A DNA stretch of 49,302 nt, taken from Bradyrhizobium sp. 132. GTDB taxonomy: Bacteria; Pseudomonadota; Alphaproteobacteria; Rhizobiales; Xanthobacteraceae. Positions 36,100 to 45,998 of this stretch are shown piece after piece (positions within the stretch are counted from its first letter, which is position 1; every line of letters begins with the position of its first letter). The notes beneath the pieces are model-generated. The model was not told where the DNA came from. It worked only from the letters and a program-made list of their open reading frames with translations, and searched no databases. The stretch is taken from assembly GCF_023074185.1 (NCBI RefSeq), contig NZ_JADPKY010000155.1, positions 1 through 49,302 of the forward strand, read 5' to 3'. A program made the translations under genes and the position numbers.

Positions 36100-36530
36100 G
36101 CTCGCCGATGCACACCAGCGGTCCTGGCTGGAATGCAGTCCACAACTGTTGCGAGCAATATGCGAGCTTCTCGCGGACCCGCTTCTTTTGTCGATCTCAT
36201 GCTGCCAGGATCGTGGCATTGTGGATGACTCTGGCAGAACCGATGATCTCGAGAACGTCACACGCACTACGGGTCACAATCATGTTATCGCCGCATGATC
36301 AACGGATAGCCAACCAACTGCTCACCCGATTGTCCGCTTATCTGCAGCAGCGGGAAGCTTTCGGCACCCAGCAAACGCCTTGCACGTCAAGCGATCGTGC
36401 TCTTTGGAGGCACAGCTCTTGCACCGGCACGTAGTGCAGCTCATCGATCTCCTTCGCTCAGTCGATTACGCTCGGGCCGAAATTCTTCGCACTACATTCA
36501 GTATCCTCACTCACGTTGACCCTCGAGCAC
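36100..36530. other. Intergenic between secreted protein and epimerase, no gene supported
   Basis: These 431 bases contain only frames of poor composition on both strands. The minus-strand frame that covers the 3' end is a shadow of the epimerase. No hairpin of note and no RNA gene were seen. The epimerase promoter probably lies near the right end. Confidence 0.35.
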
Positions 36531-37514
36531 ATGTCCAATCCTACTCAGGCTATCGTATTCGGAGGCGCAGGCTTCATCGGTACCCATCTGATGATGCGTT
36601 TGGTCGTTTCCAGGAGCTATAACCGGATCGTGTCGATCGATATCGGCAAGCCGAGAACGCAGGTCGATGGCGTCGAATATGTCCATCATGACGTCCGTGA
36701 GCCGATCGATCCGAAGCTCGGGGGCGGAATGCCTGCCGACATCTTCAACCTGGCTGCGATCCACGTCACTCCGGGTCACCCGGAGGGAGATTATTACTAT
36801 ACAAACGTGCTCGGCGCAGTGAACGTCTGCCGATTTGCGAAGGAGACGGGCAGCCGGAATGTCATCTTCACGAGCTCGATATCTATCTACGGCCCGACCG
36901 AAGCCCCGCTCGACGAGGATGCGACGCCGGCCCCGGTCAGCGCCTATGGACGCTCCAAATTCTCGGCCGAAGCGATCCATCGCCTGTGGCAGTCGGAGGC
37001 CCCGGACAGGCGACTCACGATCGTTCGCCCCGCCGTGATCTACGGACGCTACGAGCGGGGCAATTTCACGCGATTGTCGCGGCTTCTCGAGAGGCGGGCC
37101 TTCATCTATCCCGGCCGAACCGACACGATCAAATCGTGCGGCTACGTGAAGGATCTGGTCTCGTCTATGCTGTTCATGGCGCTCCGCAACGACAGTCTCT
37201 CGATCTACAATTTCTGCTACGAGCACCGTTACACCATCAGCGATATCTGCTCTGCCTTCTCCCAGGCCGCCGATTACGCCAAGCCAACGATAACCATTCC
37301 GATATGGCTGATGAATCTCGCGGTACTTCCATTCGAGATACTTCACGCTGTCGGCATCAAAACCGGCATAAATCGCGACCGGATCAGGAAGTTGTGGTTT
37401 TCTACCAATATTTTGCCGAAGCGGCTGGTCGCAAGCGGGTTCAGATTCGATTACGACCTGGCAAGCTCGCTTGCGGAATGGAAACAGGAATCCTCCATCA
37501 AGGATTTTGATTGA
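36531..37514 (+). CDS. NAD-dependent epimerase/dehydratase
   Basis: The 327-residue product (MSNPTQAIVFGGAGFIGTHL; a TTG at 36516 could add five residues) is an extended short-chain dehydrogenase acting on a nucleotide sugar. It has the GGAGFIGTHLMM nucleotide-binding loop, FNLAAIHVTPGHPEGDYY, FTSSISIYGPTEAP, and SAYGRSKFSAEAIHRL with the YxxxK catalytic pair. The C-terminal part IPIWLMNLAVLPFEILHAVG looks like a hydrophobic patch. The product sugar cannot be told; UDP-glucose or UDP-glucuronate epimerases, or dehydratases, are candidates. It stands about 650 bases before the co-polymerase gene on the same strand. Confidence 0.82.
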   Translation: MSNPTQAIVFGGAGFIGTHLMMRLVVSRSYNRIVSIDIGKPRTQVDGVEYVHHDVREPIDPKLGGGMPADIFNLAAIHVTPGHPEGDYYYTNVLGAVNVCRFAKETGSRNVIFTSSISIYGPTEAPLDEDATPAPVSAYGRSKFSAEAIHRLWQSEAPDRRLTIVRPAVIYGRYERGNFTRLSRLLERRAFIYPGRTDTIKSCGYVKDLVSSMLFMALRNDSLSIYNFCYEHRYTISDICSAFSQAADYAKPTITIPIWLMNLAVLPFEILHAVGIKTGINRDRIRKLWFSTNILPKRLVASGFRFDYDLASSLAEWKQESSIKDFD

Positions 37515-38163
37515 GATGTCGACCGCTTGATTCTTCGAGCATCCGGACGAATTCCTTTCACCAACGGAACTTCGTGACCGGTGGTCGCCACCACGGCGAA
37601 TGCTCCGAAAACAAGCTCCCTCGCTGTCCTGCCGTTCGCGCTCGATCAGAAGGCTGAGGATGCGTTCTCGCCCATTGCGATTTTCGATCCATCTGCTCCG
37701 CGATCGGCCACACTCAGGCCGATATTGCATTGCAGAATTTGTGGATTCGTCCCGTTGTTCCATCTGCTGGCAGGCGATCTGGTAGATACTTATCCAGCAG
37801 ATCGGCGAACGATGACCTTCTAAAGCGATTGTCTTCATCCTCAAAGTCGCGGTCCTGAGCGGGTTGGCGGAGATGCACATAGTGACGATTTTGCGGCGAG
37901 CGGAACAGGCAATGGCACCCGACGGCGTTGCCGAGAATCCCTTAGCCCTCAATTGCTCAAACAATCTGATTGGCTGCTCCACCGATAGTGTCGGCGGCGT
38001 CGGTCAACTTTCGATCGCTGCGACCTCGACCACTGTATCCGCTGCGTCGAACTCTTGCTGACGTCAGGCCGTTGGATACGGCACTTTACACGTTCACGGC
38101 GGCGGCAAGACGAGCCTGCTGCCAGGCGTTGCAATCTACAACACGTTCACGTAGGCGGGCCGG
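37515..38163. other. Long intergenic region before the co-polymerase gene
   Basis: No convincing gene is seen in these 649 bases. On the minus strand a frame without ATG (about 37714-37910) reads a protein-like VHLRQPAQDRDFEDEDN and then SSFADLLDKYLPDRLPADG before a TGA; it may be a remnant. The region should carry the promoter of the co-polymerase operon. Confidence 0.35.
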
Positions 38164-40581
38164 ATGCTTCAAACCAAAATCACAACTCGTGAGATCGAAT
38201 CCACTGCGGCCGAGGCCCCGTCGCTGGAGCAGACGATCTCTTCTGCGCTTGCGCTGGTCAGCCGGCAGTATCCCGTGATGATCTTCACGCTGCTCCTGTG
38301 CATCTCTCTTGCCGGAGTCTACGTGTTCACGGCACCAAAACGATATACCGGAACCGCTATCCTGATGATCGATAGCCGCAAAATGCAGGGCCTGCAGACG
38401 CAAGCGCAGACAACCAGCACCGACAACCCGATCGACTCGGCGATGGTTGATAGTCAGGTCGAACTCCTCAAGTCCGAAGCGATCGCTTCCAAGGTCATCA
38501 AGGACCTGAAGCTTGTGGAGTCGTCAGAGTTTATGAGCGACGGCGCCGGAGTGCTCAGCACCATCAGCAACACGATTTCCGGATTATTTTCCAAATCGAA
38601 GCCGCCGACGCAAGAACAACTGCTGCGTGGAGCTCTCGCGCGCTTTGCAAACGGCCTCAGCATCAAGCGGGTCGGCGTGAGCTATGTTATTGAGATCTCT
38701 TTTCAGGCGTTATCGCAGGAGCAGGCCGCGCAGATCGCCAACGCGGTCGCCGACGACTATATCGTGGACTCGCTCGAGTCGAAATATCAGGCCTCTAGGC
38801 GCGCGGCGGTCTGGCTGCAGGACCGATTGAAGGAACTGCGTTCGCAGGCGTCCACCGCCGAACGGACCGTCGCCGACTTCAAGGCCAAAAACAATATCAT
38901 CGACGCAGGCGGGCGACTGCTCACCGAGCAGCAACTCGCCGAAATCAATACTTCGCTGACAACTGCTCGTAGCCAGCGTGCCGAGGCCCAGGCCAAGCTC
39001 GAACGCATCACATCGATATTGAATGCGGACAACGAGGATTCAAAGGTCATTCTGAGCGACTTGGCGACCGTGAGCGAGACGATGGGCAACCCGGTGATCA
39101 CCAAATTGCGCCAGACCTATCTCGAGTACGCGGCCAAGCAGGCGGATTGGTCGAACCGGTATGGATCGAGCCATCTGGCCGTTGTCAATTTGCGCAACCA
39201 GATGCGCGAAATCCGACGCTCGATTATTGACGAACTGCGACGTACGGCCGAGGTGTACAAGAGCGACCTCGAAATCGCCAAGTCACGCGAAGAGTCAAGC
39301 CAGAAGAGCTTGAATGATACCATCGCGGTGTCGAACAATACCGGCCAAGCGCAAATTGTCCTGAGGGATCTGGAAAGCAACGCGCAGAGCGCCCGCGCGT
39401 TGTCTGACAACTTCCTGCAGTTGTACATGGTCTCGGTTCAGCAGCAGTCGTTTCCCATCACCGAAGCGAGGGTGATCACCCAGGCTGCGTCGAATCTTCC
39501 CAACAAGACCTCGCCGAAGACGACACTCATCCTGCTTGCAGCGTTCGTCGGCGGATCGATTCTTGCGGGCATCGTCGCAGTCCTGCTCGACATGATGGAT
39601 CGCGTCTTCCGAACCGCTTCTCAAGTCGAACGGTTCGTGCACACAAGCTGTCTCGCTTCAATTCCGGTCATAGAGCAAGGTGCCGTGAATGCTACTTCTA
39701 CGCAGCCCAGCAAAGCGGCCTGGCGGTTCGGCAAACGCGGCAAGTCCAAACCGCAGCAGGCGCCGCCGGGTTACGGAGGACCCGGCGCGATGTTGCCACT
39801 CCAGGGATCGGCACCGGGTCCTAGCCAGCCGCGGCCGCATCGCGACCGTTTGCTTTCGACTGAGGAGAGCGTCGGGCGATACGTGATCAACGCGCCGTTT
39901 TCGCGGTTCGCGGAGGGATTTCGATCAATCAAGCTGGCCAGCGATCTCGCAAATTACGGTTCAGCGTCTAACAAGGTTTTGGGAATTACCTCCGCCCTTC
40001 CCAACGAGGGCAAGTCAACCATCAGCGAAGCGCTGGCACAGACGCTTGCCCAAAGCGGCTGCCGGACACTGCTGATCGACGGTGATATTCGCAATCCGAG
40101 CCTCACCGCAAGGCTTACGCCGGCTGCGCCGGTTGGCTTGATCCATGTCATCGTCGGCCAAGCCGACTGGAAGGATGTGGTCTGGATCGACCCGCAGACA
40201 AACCTGCATTTTCTTCCTTGTGCTATAACTTCGCGCTTCTCGAATTCGAGCGACCTGCTGGCGTCTCCGCAAATGGAGCACCTGTTCCAACAGCTGCGCC
40301 AACACTATGATCGAATCGTTCTCGATCTTAGCCCGCTGGCGCCGGTCGTCGATGTTCGGGCGACTGGAGGCCTGGCCAATTCCTATATACTCGTCATCGA
40401 ATGGGCGAAGTCGAAAGTCGATATCGTCGAGCGGGTGCTAAGTGAAACGCCGATCGTGCGCGACCGCTTGCTCGGTACGGTTCTTAACAAAGTGAACGTC
40501 TCGGTGATGAGCCGCTACGATACGTACGGCGGAGCCTACTATCGTAATCGGTACTACAAGAGGTATGGCTACGTCGATTGA
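38164..40581 (+). CDS. Wzc/ExoP-type polysaccharide co-polymerase with BY-kinase domain
   Basis: This 805-residue inner-membrane protein regulates chain length and export of EPS. Residues 38-56 and 453-475 are the two membrane helices, with a large periplasmic coiled-coil Wzz domain between them (helical, about 190-390). The cytoplasmic part has a Pro/Gly-rich linker (530-556), the P-loop ALPNEGKST (611-619), the Walker A' LLIDGDIR (636-643) and Walker B DRIVLDLSP (716-724). The C-terminal cluster 785-803 has eight Tyr, expected to be autophosphorylated. It leads a same-strand run with a secreted protein, a Wzy-like protein and a TPR-like protein. The nearby metallophosphatase is broken. The family call is firm. 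Confidence 0.93.
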   Translation: MLQTKITTREIESTAAEAPSLEQTISSALALVSRQYPVMIFTLLLCISLAGVYVFTAPKRYTGTAILMIDSRKMQGLQTQAQTTSTDNPIDSAMVDSQVELLKSEAIASKVIKDLKLVESSEFMSDGAGVLSTISNTISGLFSKSKPPTQEQLLRGALARFANGLSIKRVGVSYVIEISFQALSQEQAAQIANAVADDYIVDSLESKYQASRRAAVWLQDRLKELRSQASTAERTVADFKAKNNIIDAGGRLLTEQQLAEINTSLTTARSQRAEAQAKLERITSILNADNEDSKVILSDLATVSETMGNPVITKLRQTYLEYAAKQADWSNRYGSSHLAVVNLRNQMREIRRSIIDELRRTAEVYKSDLEIAKSREESSQKSLNDTIAVSNNTGQAQIVLRDLESNAQSARALSDNFLQLYMVSVQQQSFPITEARVITQAASNLPNKTSPKTTLILLAAFVGGSILAGIVAVLLDMMDRVFRTASQVERFVHTSCLASIPVIEQGAVNATSTQPSKAAWRFGKRGKSKPQQAPPGYGGPGAMLPLQGSAPGPSQPRPHRDRLLSTEESVGRYVINAPFSRFAEGFRSIKLASDLANYGSASNKVLGITSALPNEGKSTISEALAQTLAQSGCRTLLIDGDIRNPSLTARLTPAAPVGLIHVIVGQADWKDVVWIDPQTNLHFLPCAITSRFSNSSDLLASPQMEHLFQQLRQHYDRIVLDLSPLAPVVDVRATGGLANSYILVIEWAKSKVDIVERVLSETPIVRDRLLGTVLNKVNVSVMSRYDTYGGAYYRNRYYKRYGYVD

Positions 40582-40946
40582 CATAAACGCTTCATCTGGA
40601 CGTGGAGAGTGTTCTACGGCGGCCGGATCGGATCGGCCCCGCCGGGCTTGAGCGACAAACCTCCTCAAGAAGAGGGATTCGATGCGGATTTGGTCGTCTT
40701 CGCGCAACAGAGCGGGCGCGACCACGGTGTCGAGCCCGTCTTTAAACCGGCCAATGCACGTGCGGATGTGCGAGTCATTGGTCCGCAGGTGACCGTTTCA
40801 CGGCATGGAACCGAATGCCCTTGTCTGGCTGTTCCGCCCCAGCGGCGACACAGTTCTACGGTGCAATGAACCATGTTTTTGATCTGACCGTCGAGTACGA
40901 CATGAAGAATTTGGCTCTAGCGGGGCTTACGTCTGCGTTTATACCC
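40582..40946. other. Intergenic after the co-polymerase, possible small frame
   Basis: A frame of 86 residues (GTG 40609 to stop 40869) reads MFYGGRIGSAPPGLSDKPPQ and is polar with no motif. A GGAG is only a few bases before its GTG, which is too close for a good ribosome site. I do not call it a gene. Longer starts of the next gene (40815, 40902) also fall here. Confidence 0.25.
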
Positions 40947-41546
40947 ATGCGGGTAATCGTGCTCTGCGTTGGTCTCTTCGTCCTAACGGATCGTTCCAGC
41001 CGAGCCGAGCCGCCGCGTCCGGGCGTTTTGAATTGCGCGTCGGGTGTTAGCGCCGAGCAGCGTCGACGTTGTGACGAAGAGACCGTCAGGCAGGTCCAGT
41101 CCGGTAGCCAATCGACACAGCTGGAGGGCGGATGGCGATTGGTGAAGAGCAAAAATCCTGACGGCGGCGCCGATGCCATTTCAGTGATGCATGTCGTCGA
41201 TAGCGCCAAGTCGGATACGCGCCTTGCAGGCTTGAACCTGCAATGCGGGCAGGACGGTATCGAAGTTGTGTTCATCGTTCTCGAACCACTGTCCCGCTCG
41301 ACGCGACCGAACGTGGCGTTGATAGCAGGAGAAAAGCGTACAGAGTTCCAAGCATCTGTGATCCAGGGCGGCCTGGCATTGCTACTGCCCGCCGACGCCG
41401 CGAAGGTTGCTACCATTGACTGGCAAAACGCAAACGAGCTTTCGGTCGAAATCGGGGCGCCGCCGACTGCTATCCGTGGAGCGGTGCCGATCGCAGGCCT
41501 GGCTACGGCTCTGGGTTACTTGCAGCACAACTGCCGCGCTCGATAA
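40947..41546 (+). CDS. Secreted hypothetical protein in the EPS operon
   Basis: The 199-residue product starts at ATG 40947 (MRVIVLCVGLFVLTDRSSRA) with a signal peptide that would be cleaved after SRA, before EPPRPGVLNC. A longer start at 40902 would add 15 residues and is less signal-peptide-like. The mature domain has two Cys near the N-terminus (LNCASGVSAEQRRRCDEETV), one near LQCGQDG and one near the end (QHNCRAR), and a beta-rich pattern. I do not recognise the family. Position between co-polymerase and Wzy-like genes suggests a periplasmic accessory role. Confidence 0.6.
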   Translation: MRVIVLCVGLFVLTDRSSRAEPPRPGVLNCASGVSAEQRRRCDEETVRQVQSGSQSTQLEGGWRLVKSKNPDGGADAISVMHVVDSAKSDTRLAGLNLQCGQDGIEVVFIVLEPLSRSTRPNVALIAGEKRTEFQASVIQGGLALLLPADAAKVATIDWQNANELSVEIGAPPTAIRGAVPIAGLATALGYLQHNCRAR

Positions 41547-41727
41547 TTCCGCCGACGAACAGAACTTTCATGCCGATCAATCCCTGCAAACTGACTGCGT
41601 TTGGCCAGATTGGCGTGCCGCCGACTGGCGATGATTCACAGCGTCGACAATCATCGCAGTCAGCAAGACGGCGTCGCCGTCGCAAGCTCCGCTGTGCGAT
41701 AGCCAGCAACGTCCGGCTTTTGTCACG

Positions 41728-43062
41728 ATGAACTCACTTTCCGCTTCAAAGTCTCACGGCTTATCGATTGCTCATTGCGTTCTAATCGCATTATTGGCAG
41801 CGACTCCGATCTTGGCAAACGCAAACGGCATCTTTGCATGGCACGTGGTTGCGCTTGTTACGGCCGCGATGTTGGCGATCGCGGCAAGAGGACCGGAAGC
41901 CGGCACATCTGCCGCGCAGTCGCTGAAGCCATTTTTGCCGGTTTTTCTCATTCCGGTCATCTGGATGGCTTTGCAACTTGTTCAGGTGCCTACTTTTTTG
42001 CTCGCAAACCCTATCTGGTCCGCGACTTCGATCGCTTTGAACCAGCCATCGCTACCGGGCCGCATCAGCGTTGATCCCGGTGCGACGTTGCAAAGTCTGG
42101 TTCATTATCTGGTCGACGTGGCGCTGCTGGTGTCGACCGTCATCATCGCCAAGGATCGCCAAAGGGCCGACACGATCCTGATCGTATTGTGCGTGGTAAC
42201 GACTTTCATGTCGGTCGAAGTCCTGCTCGGGCGACTTGATTTGTTCGCTGGAACGATTCCCGAAACGGGCTCGGCTACGAGCCCGTTTCCCGCAGCAGCC
42301 GCTTTGGCAGTCTTGGCAAACGGCGCGCTCGTTGCCAGGGCACTCGAACGCCACCTGCACCAACAGGACATCCGCAACCTGGCCTCGGCCCAGTTGTGGA
42401 TCGGGGTTCTTTCCGGACTATTCGGAATGGCCGCGGCGCTTGCCGCAATGTCGGCCCTGGAACGAGGCGCTTTGTTGGCGGTCACTGGCTGGGGGCTCAC
42501 TGTCCTCGTTTTCATCGCCGCTGTTCGCCATTTGGGATTTCGCTCCTGGCCATCGGCAATTTTGTTTTCATTCCTTACAGCTGTCGCCGGTCTCATGGCG
42601 ATGCCGCACTCTCGATCCGCTGGTTTGGATCTCTTCGGTTTCGCAAGGTTTCCTGCGGACGTGGTTGCACCGGCAAAACACCTGCTCTTTGATGCACCGA
42701 TATTGGGAAACGGCGTCGGAACATTCGGGCTGACTTCGCTAGCCTATCAGGAGTTTGGCACCGCAGCGTCGGCGGCATCTCCTTCGACCGCGATCTTGAT
42801 CGCTATTGAGTCGGGACGGTTTGCGATTGTGATCCTAGCAGGCTTCGCCGCCCACCTCTTCTTCGTTACCTTTCGCGGCGCGGTTCGACGAGGTCGCGAT
42901 TTCTTCTTTGCCGCCGTGGCCGCCGCCGGCGTTCTGGTTGTACTTTGCGAGACCTTCCTCGATTCAAGCCTCTCAAGCCGCACGATCCAGATCATCGTAT
43001 CGGTGATGATCGGACTCGGACTTGCACAATCTGCGGGTCGGACCAGCGGCGCCAACCACTAG
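41728..43062 (+). CDS. Wzy/O-antigen ligase-like membrane protein, copy 2
   Basis: The 444-residue product (MNSLSASKSHGLSIAHCVLI) has about 11 membrane helices. The segment LFDAPILGNGVGTFGLTSLA is the glycine-rich loop of Wzy_C-type polymerases and ligases, and the region between helices is short on charge otherwise. It differs from the Wzy-like protein at 32994, sharing only the general plan. It lies downstream of the co-polymerase, which is where a polymerase working with it would be expected. Which polymer it makes, and whether it is polymerase or ligase, cannot be told. Confidence 0.7.
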   Translation: MNSLSASKSHGLSIAHCVLIALLAATPILANANGIFAWHVVALVTAAMLAIAARGPEAGTSAAQSLKPFLPVFLIPVIWMALQLVQVPTFLLANPIWSATSIALNQPSLPGRISVDPGATLQSLVHYLVDVALLVSTVIIAKDRQRADTILIVLCVVTTFMSVEVLLGRLDLFAGTIPETGSATSPFPAAAALAVLANGALVARALERHLHQQDIRNLASAQLWIGVLSGLFGMAAALAAMSALERGALLAVTGWGLTVLVFIAAVRHLGFRSWPSAILFSFLTAVAGLMAMPHSRSAGLDLFGFARFPADVVAPAKHLLFDAPILGNGVGTFGLTSLAYQEFGTAASAASPSTAILIAIESGRFAIVILAGFAAHLFFVTFRGAVRRGRDFFFAAVAAAGVLVVLCETFLDSSLSSRTIQIIVSVMIGLGLAQSAGRTSGANH

Positions 43063-43115
43063 GGGCAGCCTGCCCGCGCCATAACATTGTCTTTACAGTA
43101 AGTTAGTCGATCAAA

Positions 43116-43787
43116 ATGGCCTTCTCGAGCAAATTTCGCATTCTTCTGACTGCGTTGGCGCTGATCATCGGATCCCATGCGATCGTCTCGGCTATGGCGG
43201 AGGTGACGGCGTTCGAGCGCGCGACATTTCCTGCCGATGCATCCAGGATCAGCTCGCGCTGGACTGGTGATGTGCCCTCCTTGCTGACAACGCTCTCTCC
43301 TTTCGGATCGGAGCTGCAGAGCAATCATGCCTTGATCGCCGCGCTGCAGGCGATCCAGTCAGGCCAGCAGGAGCCGGCGGCCGTACGATCGACGGGGCAC
43401 GCCGATGCGGTCGACAGAGTCACCCGGACATTATCAATCTCGCCTTACAATCCTGAACTCTGGTTGGCGCTGGCGCTGCTTCAAGCCCAGCGCGACCCGC
43501 ACGACCCAGTCGTGGTTGAGGCGCTAAAGATGGCGTACTTTATCGCGCCAAACGATGCGCGGTTGATGCCAGTGCGGATCGACATCGCGAGCCGCTTCGA
43601 TGCGCTTGCTATTCCAGACGTCAAGGACCTAGTACGCAACGACGTTCAGCTTATCTTGACCCGCCGGATTGCGTCGAAATGGGCACTGGTGTCGGCTTAT
43701 CGGCGAGCATCAGACCTCGGCAAGGCTTTCCTGAAGGATGCTATTGAATCGATCGACCCCTCGTTCCTTGCGGCACTGCGCCGTTGA
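43116..43787 (+). CDS. Membrane-anchored or secreted TPR-like hypothetical protein
   Basis: The 223-residue product starts MAFSSKFRILLTALALIIGS with a signal peptide or anchor at about 7-26. The rest is helical with TPR-like spacing: VTRTLSISPYNPELWLALAL, then VVEALKMAYFIAPNDARLMP, as in tetratricopeptide helices. The last part has RIASKWALVSAYRRASDLG. It follows the Wzy-like gene by 53 bases on the same strand and is probably cotranscribed. A scaffold role for EPS assembly at the inner membrane is an inference; the family is not named. Confidence 0.65.
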   Translation: MAFSSKFRILLTALALIIGSHAIVSAMAEVTAFERATFPADASRISSRWTGDVPSLLTTLSPFGSELQSNHALIAALQAIQSGQQEPAAVRSTGHADAVDRVTRTLSISPYNPELWLALALLQAQRDPHDPVVVEALKMAYFIAPNDARLMPVRIDIASRFDALAIPDVKDLVRNDVQLILTRRIASKWALVSAYRRASDLGKAFLKDAIESIDPSFLAALRR

Positions 43788-43805
43788 GCGCCGTGTGCAG
43801 TGTGA

Positions 43806-43832
43806 TGAGCGGACCATGATCTGCACCGCTCA
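43806..43832. terminator. Weak hairpin between convergent genes
   Basis: TGAGCGG and CCGCTCA form a seven-pair stem with a 13-base loop, between the TPR-like gene and the convergent glycosyl-phosphotransferase. No T-run follows on either strand, so termination is only possible. Confidence 0.25.
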
Positions 43833-43925
43833 CAACCTCCTGAAGCTGTTCACCCTCGCAACCGCAACCCCGAGCCGGAGAACCTGCATCAAATCCCCAT
43901 CGCAATCCCTATCCGGGACGGACTC

Positions 43926-45353
43926 CTAGACTTCCTGATACATCAGCGCTGCTGCGCTTCGAAAAATAATCCGGATGTCGAGCCAGATGCTCCAATTTCT
44001 CGCATACCACAGGTCGCGCTCGACGCGCTCCTCCATCACGTCGATAGTGAGCGTCTCGTCCCGCAAGCCGTTGACCTGGGCCCAGCCGGTCAGGCCGGGT
44101 TTCATGTGATGGCGGCAGACGTATTTGCTGATTAGCTGGTCGTAGTAGCTGTCGTCGGCCAGCGCGTGCGCGCGCGGTCCGACCAGGGACATCTCACCTC
44201 GCAGCACGTTCCAGAGCTGGGGTAGCTCGTCAATGCTCGTCTTGCGCAAGAAGTGTCCGACTCGAGTGAGCCGCGCGTCGTGCCTCATGAACTGCGCGAT
44301 CGCGAAGCCGTTCTCAGTCACGCGCATACTGCGGAACCGCCATATCTCGAACGGCTTGCCTTTGACGCCGCGACGCGACTGCCGAAGGACGATCGGACCC
44401 GGCGTATCCAGTTTTATCAGGATCGCCGCCGTGATGATGAGCGGCGCGAGCATCAGAAGGGCGAAGGACGCACAGCCAATGTCGAGACAGCGCTTCTGAA
44501 GCCGCTCGAGGAGCGTCAAGGGCGGCCCCTGAAACTCAATAGCAACCGTTCCGCTGACCGGCAGAAACGGCCGCGAAACTAGATCCGCGATCGGCAAGTC
44601 GGGCAAAATGCGAATCGGCTGCGGAACCATCCGCAGATGCTGGCTGAGCTTCCCCAGCATCGGCAGCTCGTTCCAATCGATTGCCACCAGGTACTCGTCA
44701 ACCTCGGCGGCGCGCGATTGCCGGATCACATCCGATATCTGCTGATTCCAGACCTTGTCGTCCTGGTCCATTTCCGCGTTGAGCACGCAGTGACGCACGA
44801 CATCGAAACCGTGCTTGCGAAGATCCTTAAAGCGGTTAGAGGTGAAATCCAGCGGCGCCAAGCTGAGCAGGATAGCCTTGCGGGCGAGCAACCGCTCCTT
44901 GGCAAAGGCCGACGACAGGCAGTAGCGCCAGATCACGCGGTGCGCGATGAGCGCGACCGCTCCCAACACCGCGAATAGGACGATTGTCCCGCGGGACAGG
45001 TCGGACGCCGACTTCAGCAGGAAGGCGAGGACGGCGAGCGTGGCGAGCGCGAACAGCCAGACGCCGAGGAGCTTGCGAGCTTGCCAGAGCGTATTCGACA
45101 ATCTGTGGCAATCATAGGCGCTCCGATGATAGGCGGCCACGATGAACACAATGCCGACTATGACTCCAGCACCGATCCCAGCATCCGACACGTTCATGAA
45201 CTGACGATAGAGCGCGCTCGCAGCCCTGCAGCTCAGCAGGATGAGCAGGAAGTCGACCGCGATGATGAAAAGCTGAAACGGTCTATGCAGTGGGCTGCCG
45301 CGGCTCGACGTGGATACGCGGAGATTATCTGAGCCGTATGTGGTTGCAGGCAT
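43926..45353 (-). CDS. Polyprenyl-phosphate glycosyl-phosphotransferase, copy 1
   Basis: This WcaJ/ExoY-type enzyme moves a sugar-1-phosphate from a UDP-sugar to undecaprenyl phosphate and so starts the repeat unit. I chose ATG 45353 (MPATTYGSDNLRVSTSSRGS), which aligns with the paralog's start; the longer frame to 45566 has no such support. The 475 residues have four N-terminal helices, a central Rossmann-like domain, then the catalytic domain: KRCLDIGCASFALLML, PGPIVLRQSRRGVKGKPFEI, TSIDELPQLWNVLRGEMSLV, GPRAHAL and GLTGWAQVNGLRDE, with RDLWYARNWSIWLDI at the end. It is about 65% identical by eye to copy 2 (46366-47799). Glucose or galactose are likely. Confidence 0.9.
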   Translation of the reverse strand: MPATTYGSDNLRVSTSSRGSPLHRPFQLFIIAVDFLLILLSCRAASALYRQFMNVSDAGIGAGVIVGIVFIVAAYHRSAYDCHRLSNTLWQARKLLGVWLFALATLAVLAFLLKSASDLSRGTIVLFAVLGAVALIAHRVIWRYCLSSAFAKERLLARKAILLSLAPLDFTSNRFKDLRKHGFDVVRHCVLNAEMDQDDKVWNQQISDVIRQSRAAEVDEYLVAIDWNELPMLGKLSQHLRMVPQPIRILPDLPIADLVSRPFLPVSGTVAIEFQGPPLTLLERLQKRCLDIGCASFALLMLAPLIITAAILIKLDTPGPIVLRQSRRGVKGKPFEIWRFRSMRVTENGFAIAQFMRHDARLTRVGHFLRKTSIDELPQLWNVLRGEMSLVGPRAHALADDSYYDQLISKYVCRHHMKPGLTGWAQVNGLRDETLTIDVMEERVERDLWYARNWSIWLDIRIIFRSAAALMYQEV

Positions 45354-45998
45354 CTCGAAACTCTTCACTTCAACGGCGGTAGCCGCACGAACCCAAAAGC
45401 GAACAAACACAATGAATTTGGGGCGAAAAGGACGAGAACAACGCGAGATGGCTCGCATCAAACTGATGCCATCCAAGCTTGGATTCGTGCAGTCTGCAGA
45501 CGGAGGTTGCTTGCGAAAAACAGCGACATTGCGGCGCCGCATCAACAAACTTGACTCGCCATGCAATTATGAGCCGCTGGTTCGATCGCTGGCTCAATCG
45601 GTCAATTGGTATCGAGCGTATGCTTTCACCGTGGCCATGTTGGCCTGAATGTGTGGGTCGTTAGGGCCCTAGATCTGCTGGACTGTTTCTGACGACATTG
45701 TGCTTGGCCCGGCCCGAGCGCCCCAAGCGAGCGGCTCGGTGCGGCCAGGCGCTTCCGCCCGAAGGCGTGGCTCGTCGCGTCAATCGCAGACCGTAGTTGC
45801 CCGGTCCACAAACCACGATTGTTGCCGTAGCCGGCTTTTGCCCGAATTGATAAAGGTAGCCGTGGCGCAACTCACCTAAACGGTCTCGCGACGCGGAAGG
45901 GAGCCGGCCGACGCTCCTGATCCGCGACTCCCCCTTTCCTTCTGAGGCTCCGACGAATTCTTTACTATCTCTCGATCCTGCTTTTTGGGTAAGACTGG
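45354..45998. other. Long intergenic region between copy 1 and the small membrane gene
   Basis: These 645 bases have frames on both strands with Arg/Ser/Gly-rich, repetitive composition. The minus-strand one at 45661-45870 opens plausibly (MRHGYLYQFGQKPATATIVV) but decays into low-complexity sequence and matches nothing I know. The promoter of copy 1 is expected at the left end. Confidence 0.35.

Noticed and set aside
37912..37935. Possible sigma-54 promoter (TGGCAC followed by TTGCC)
   Set aside because: The GG to GC spacing does not fit the -24/-12 rule.
36507..37982. 491-residue open frame on the minus strand
   Set aside because: Most of it is antisense to the epimerase gene, whose motifs are clear; the part outside has no family features.
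45661..45870. 69-residue minus-strand frame
   Set aside because: It begins plausibly but becomes Arg/Ser/Gly low-complexity sequence and has no ribosome site or family match.
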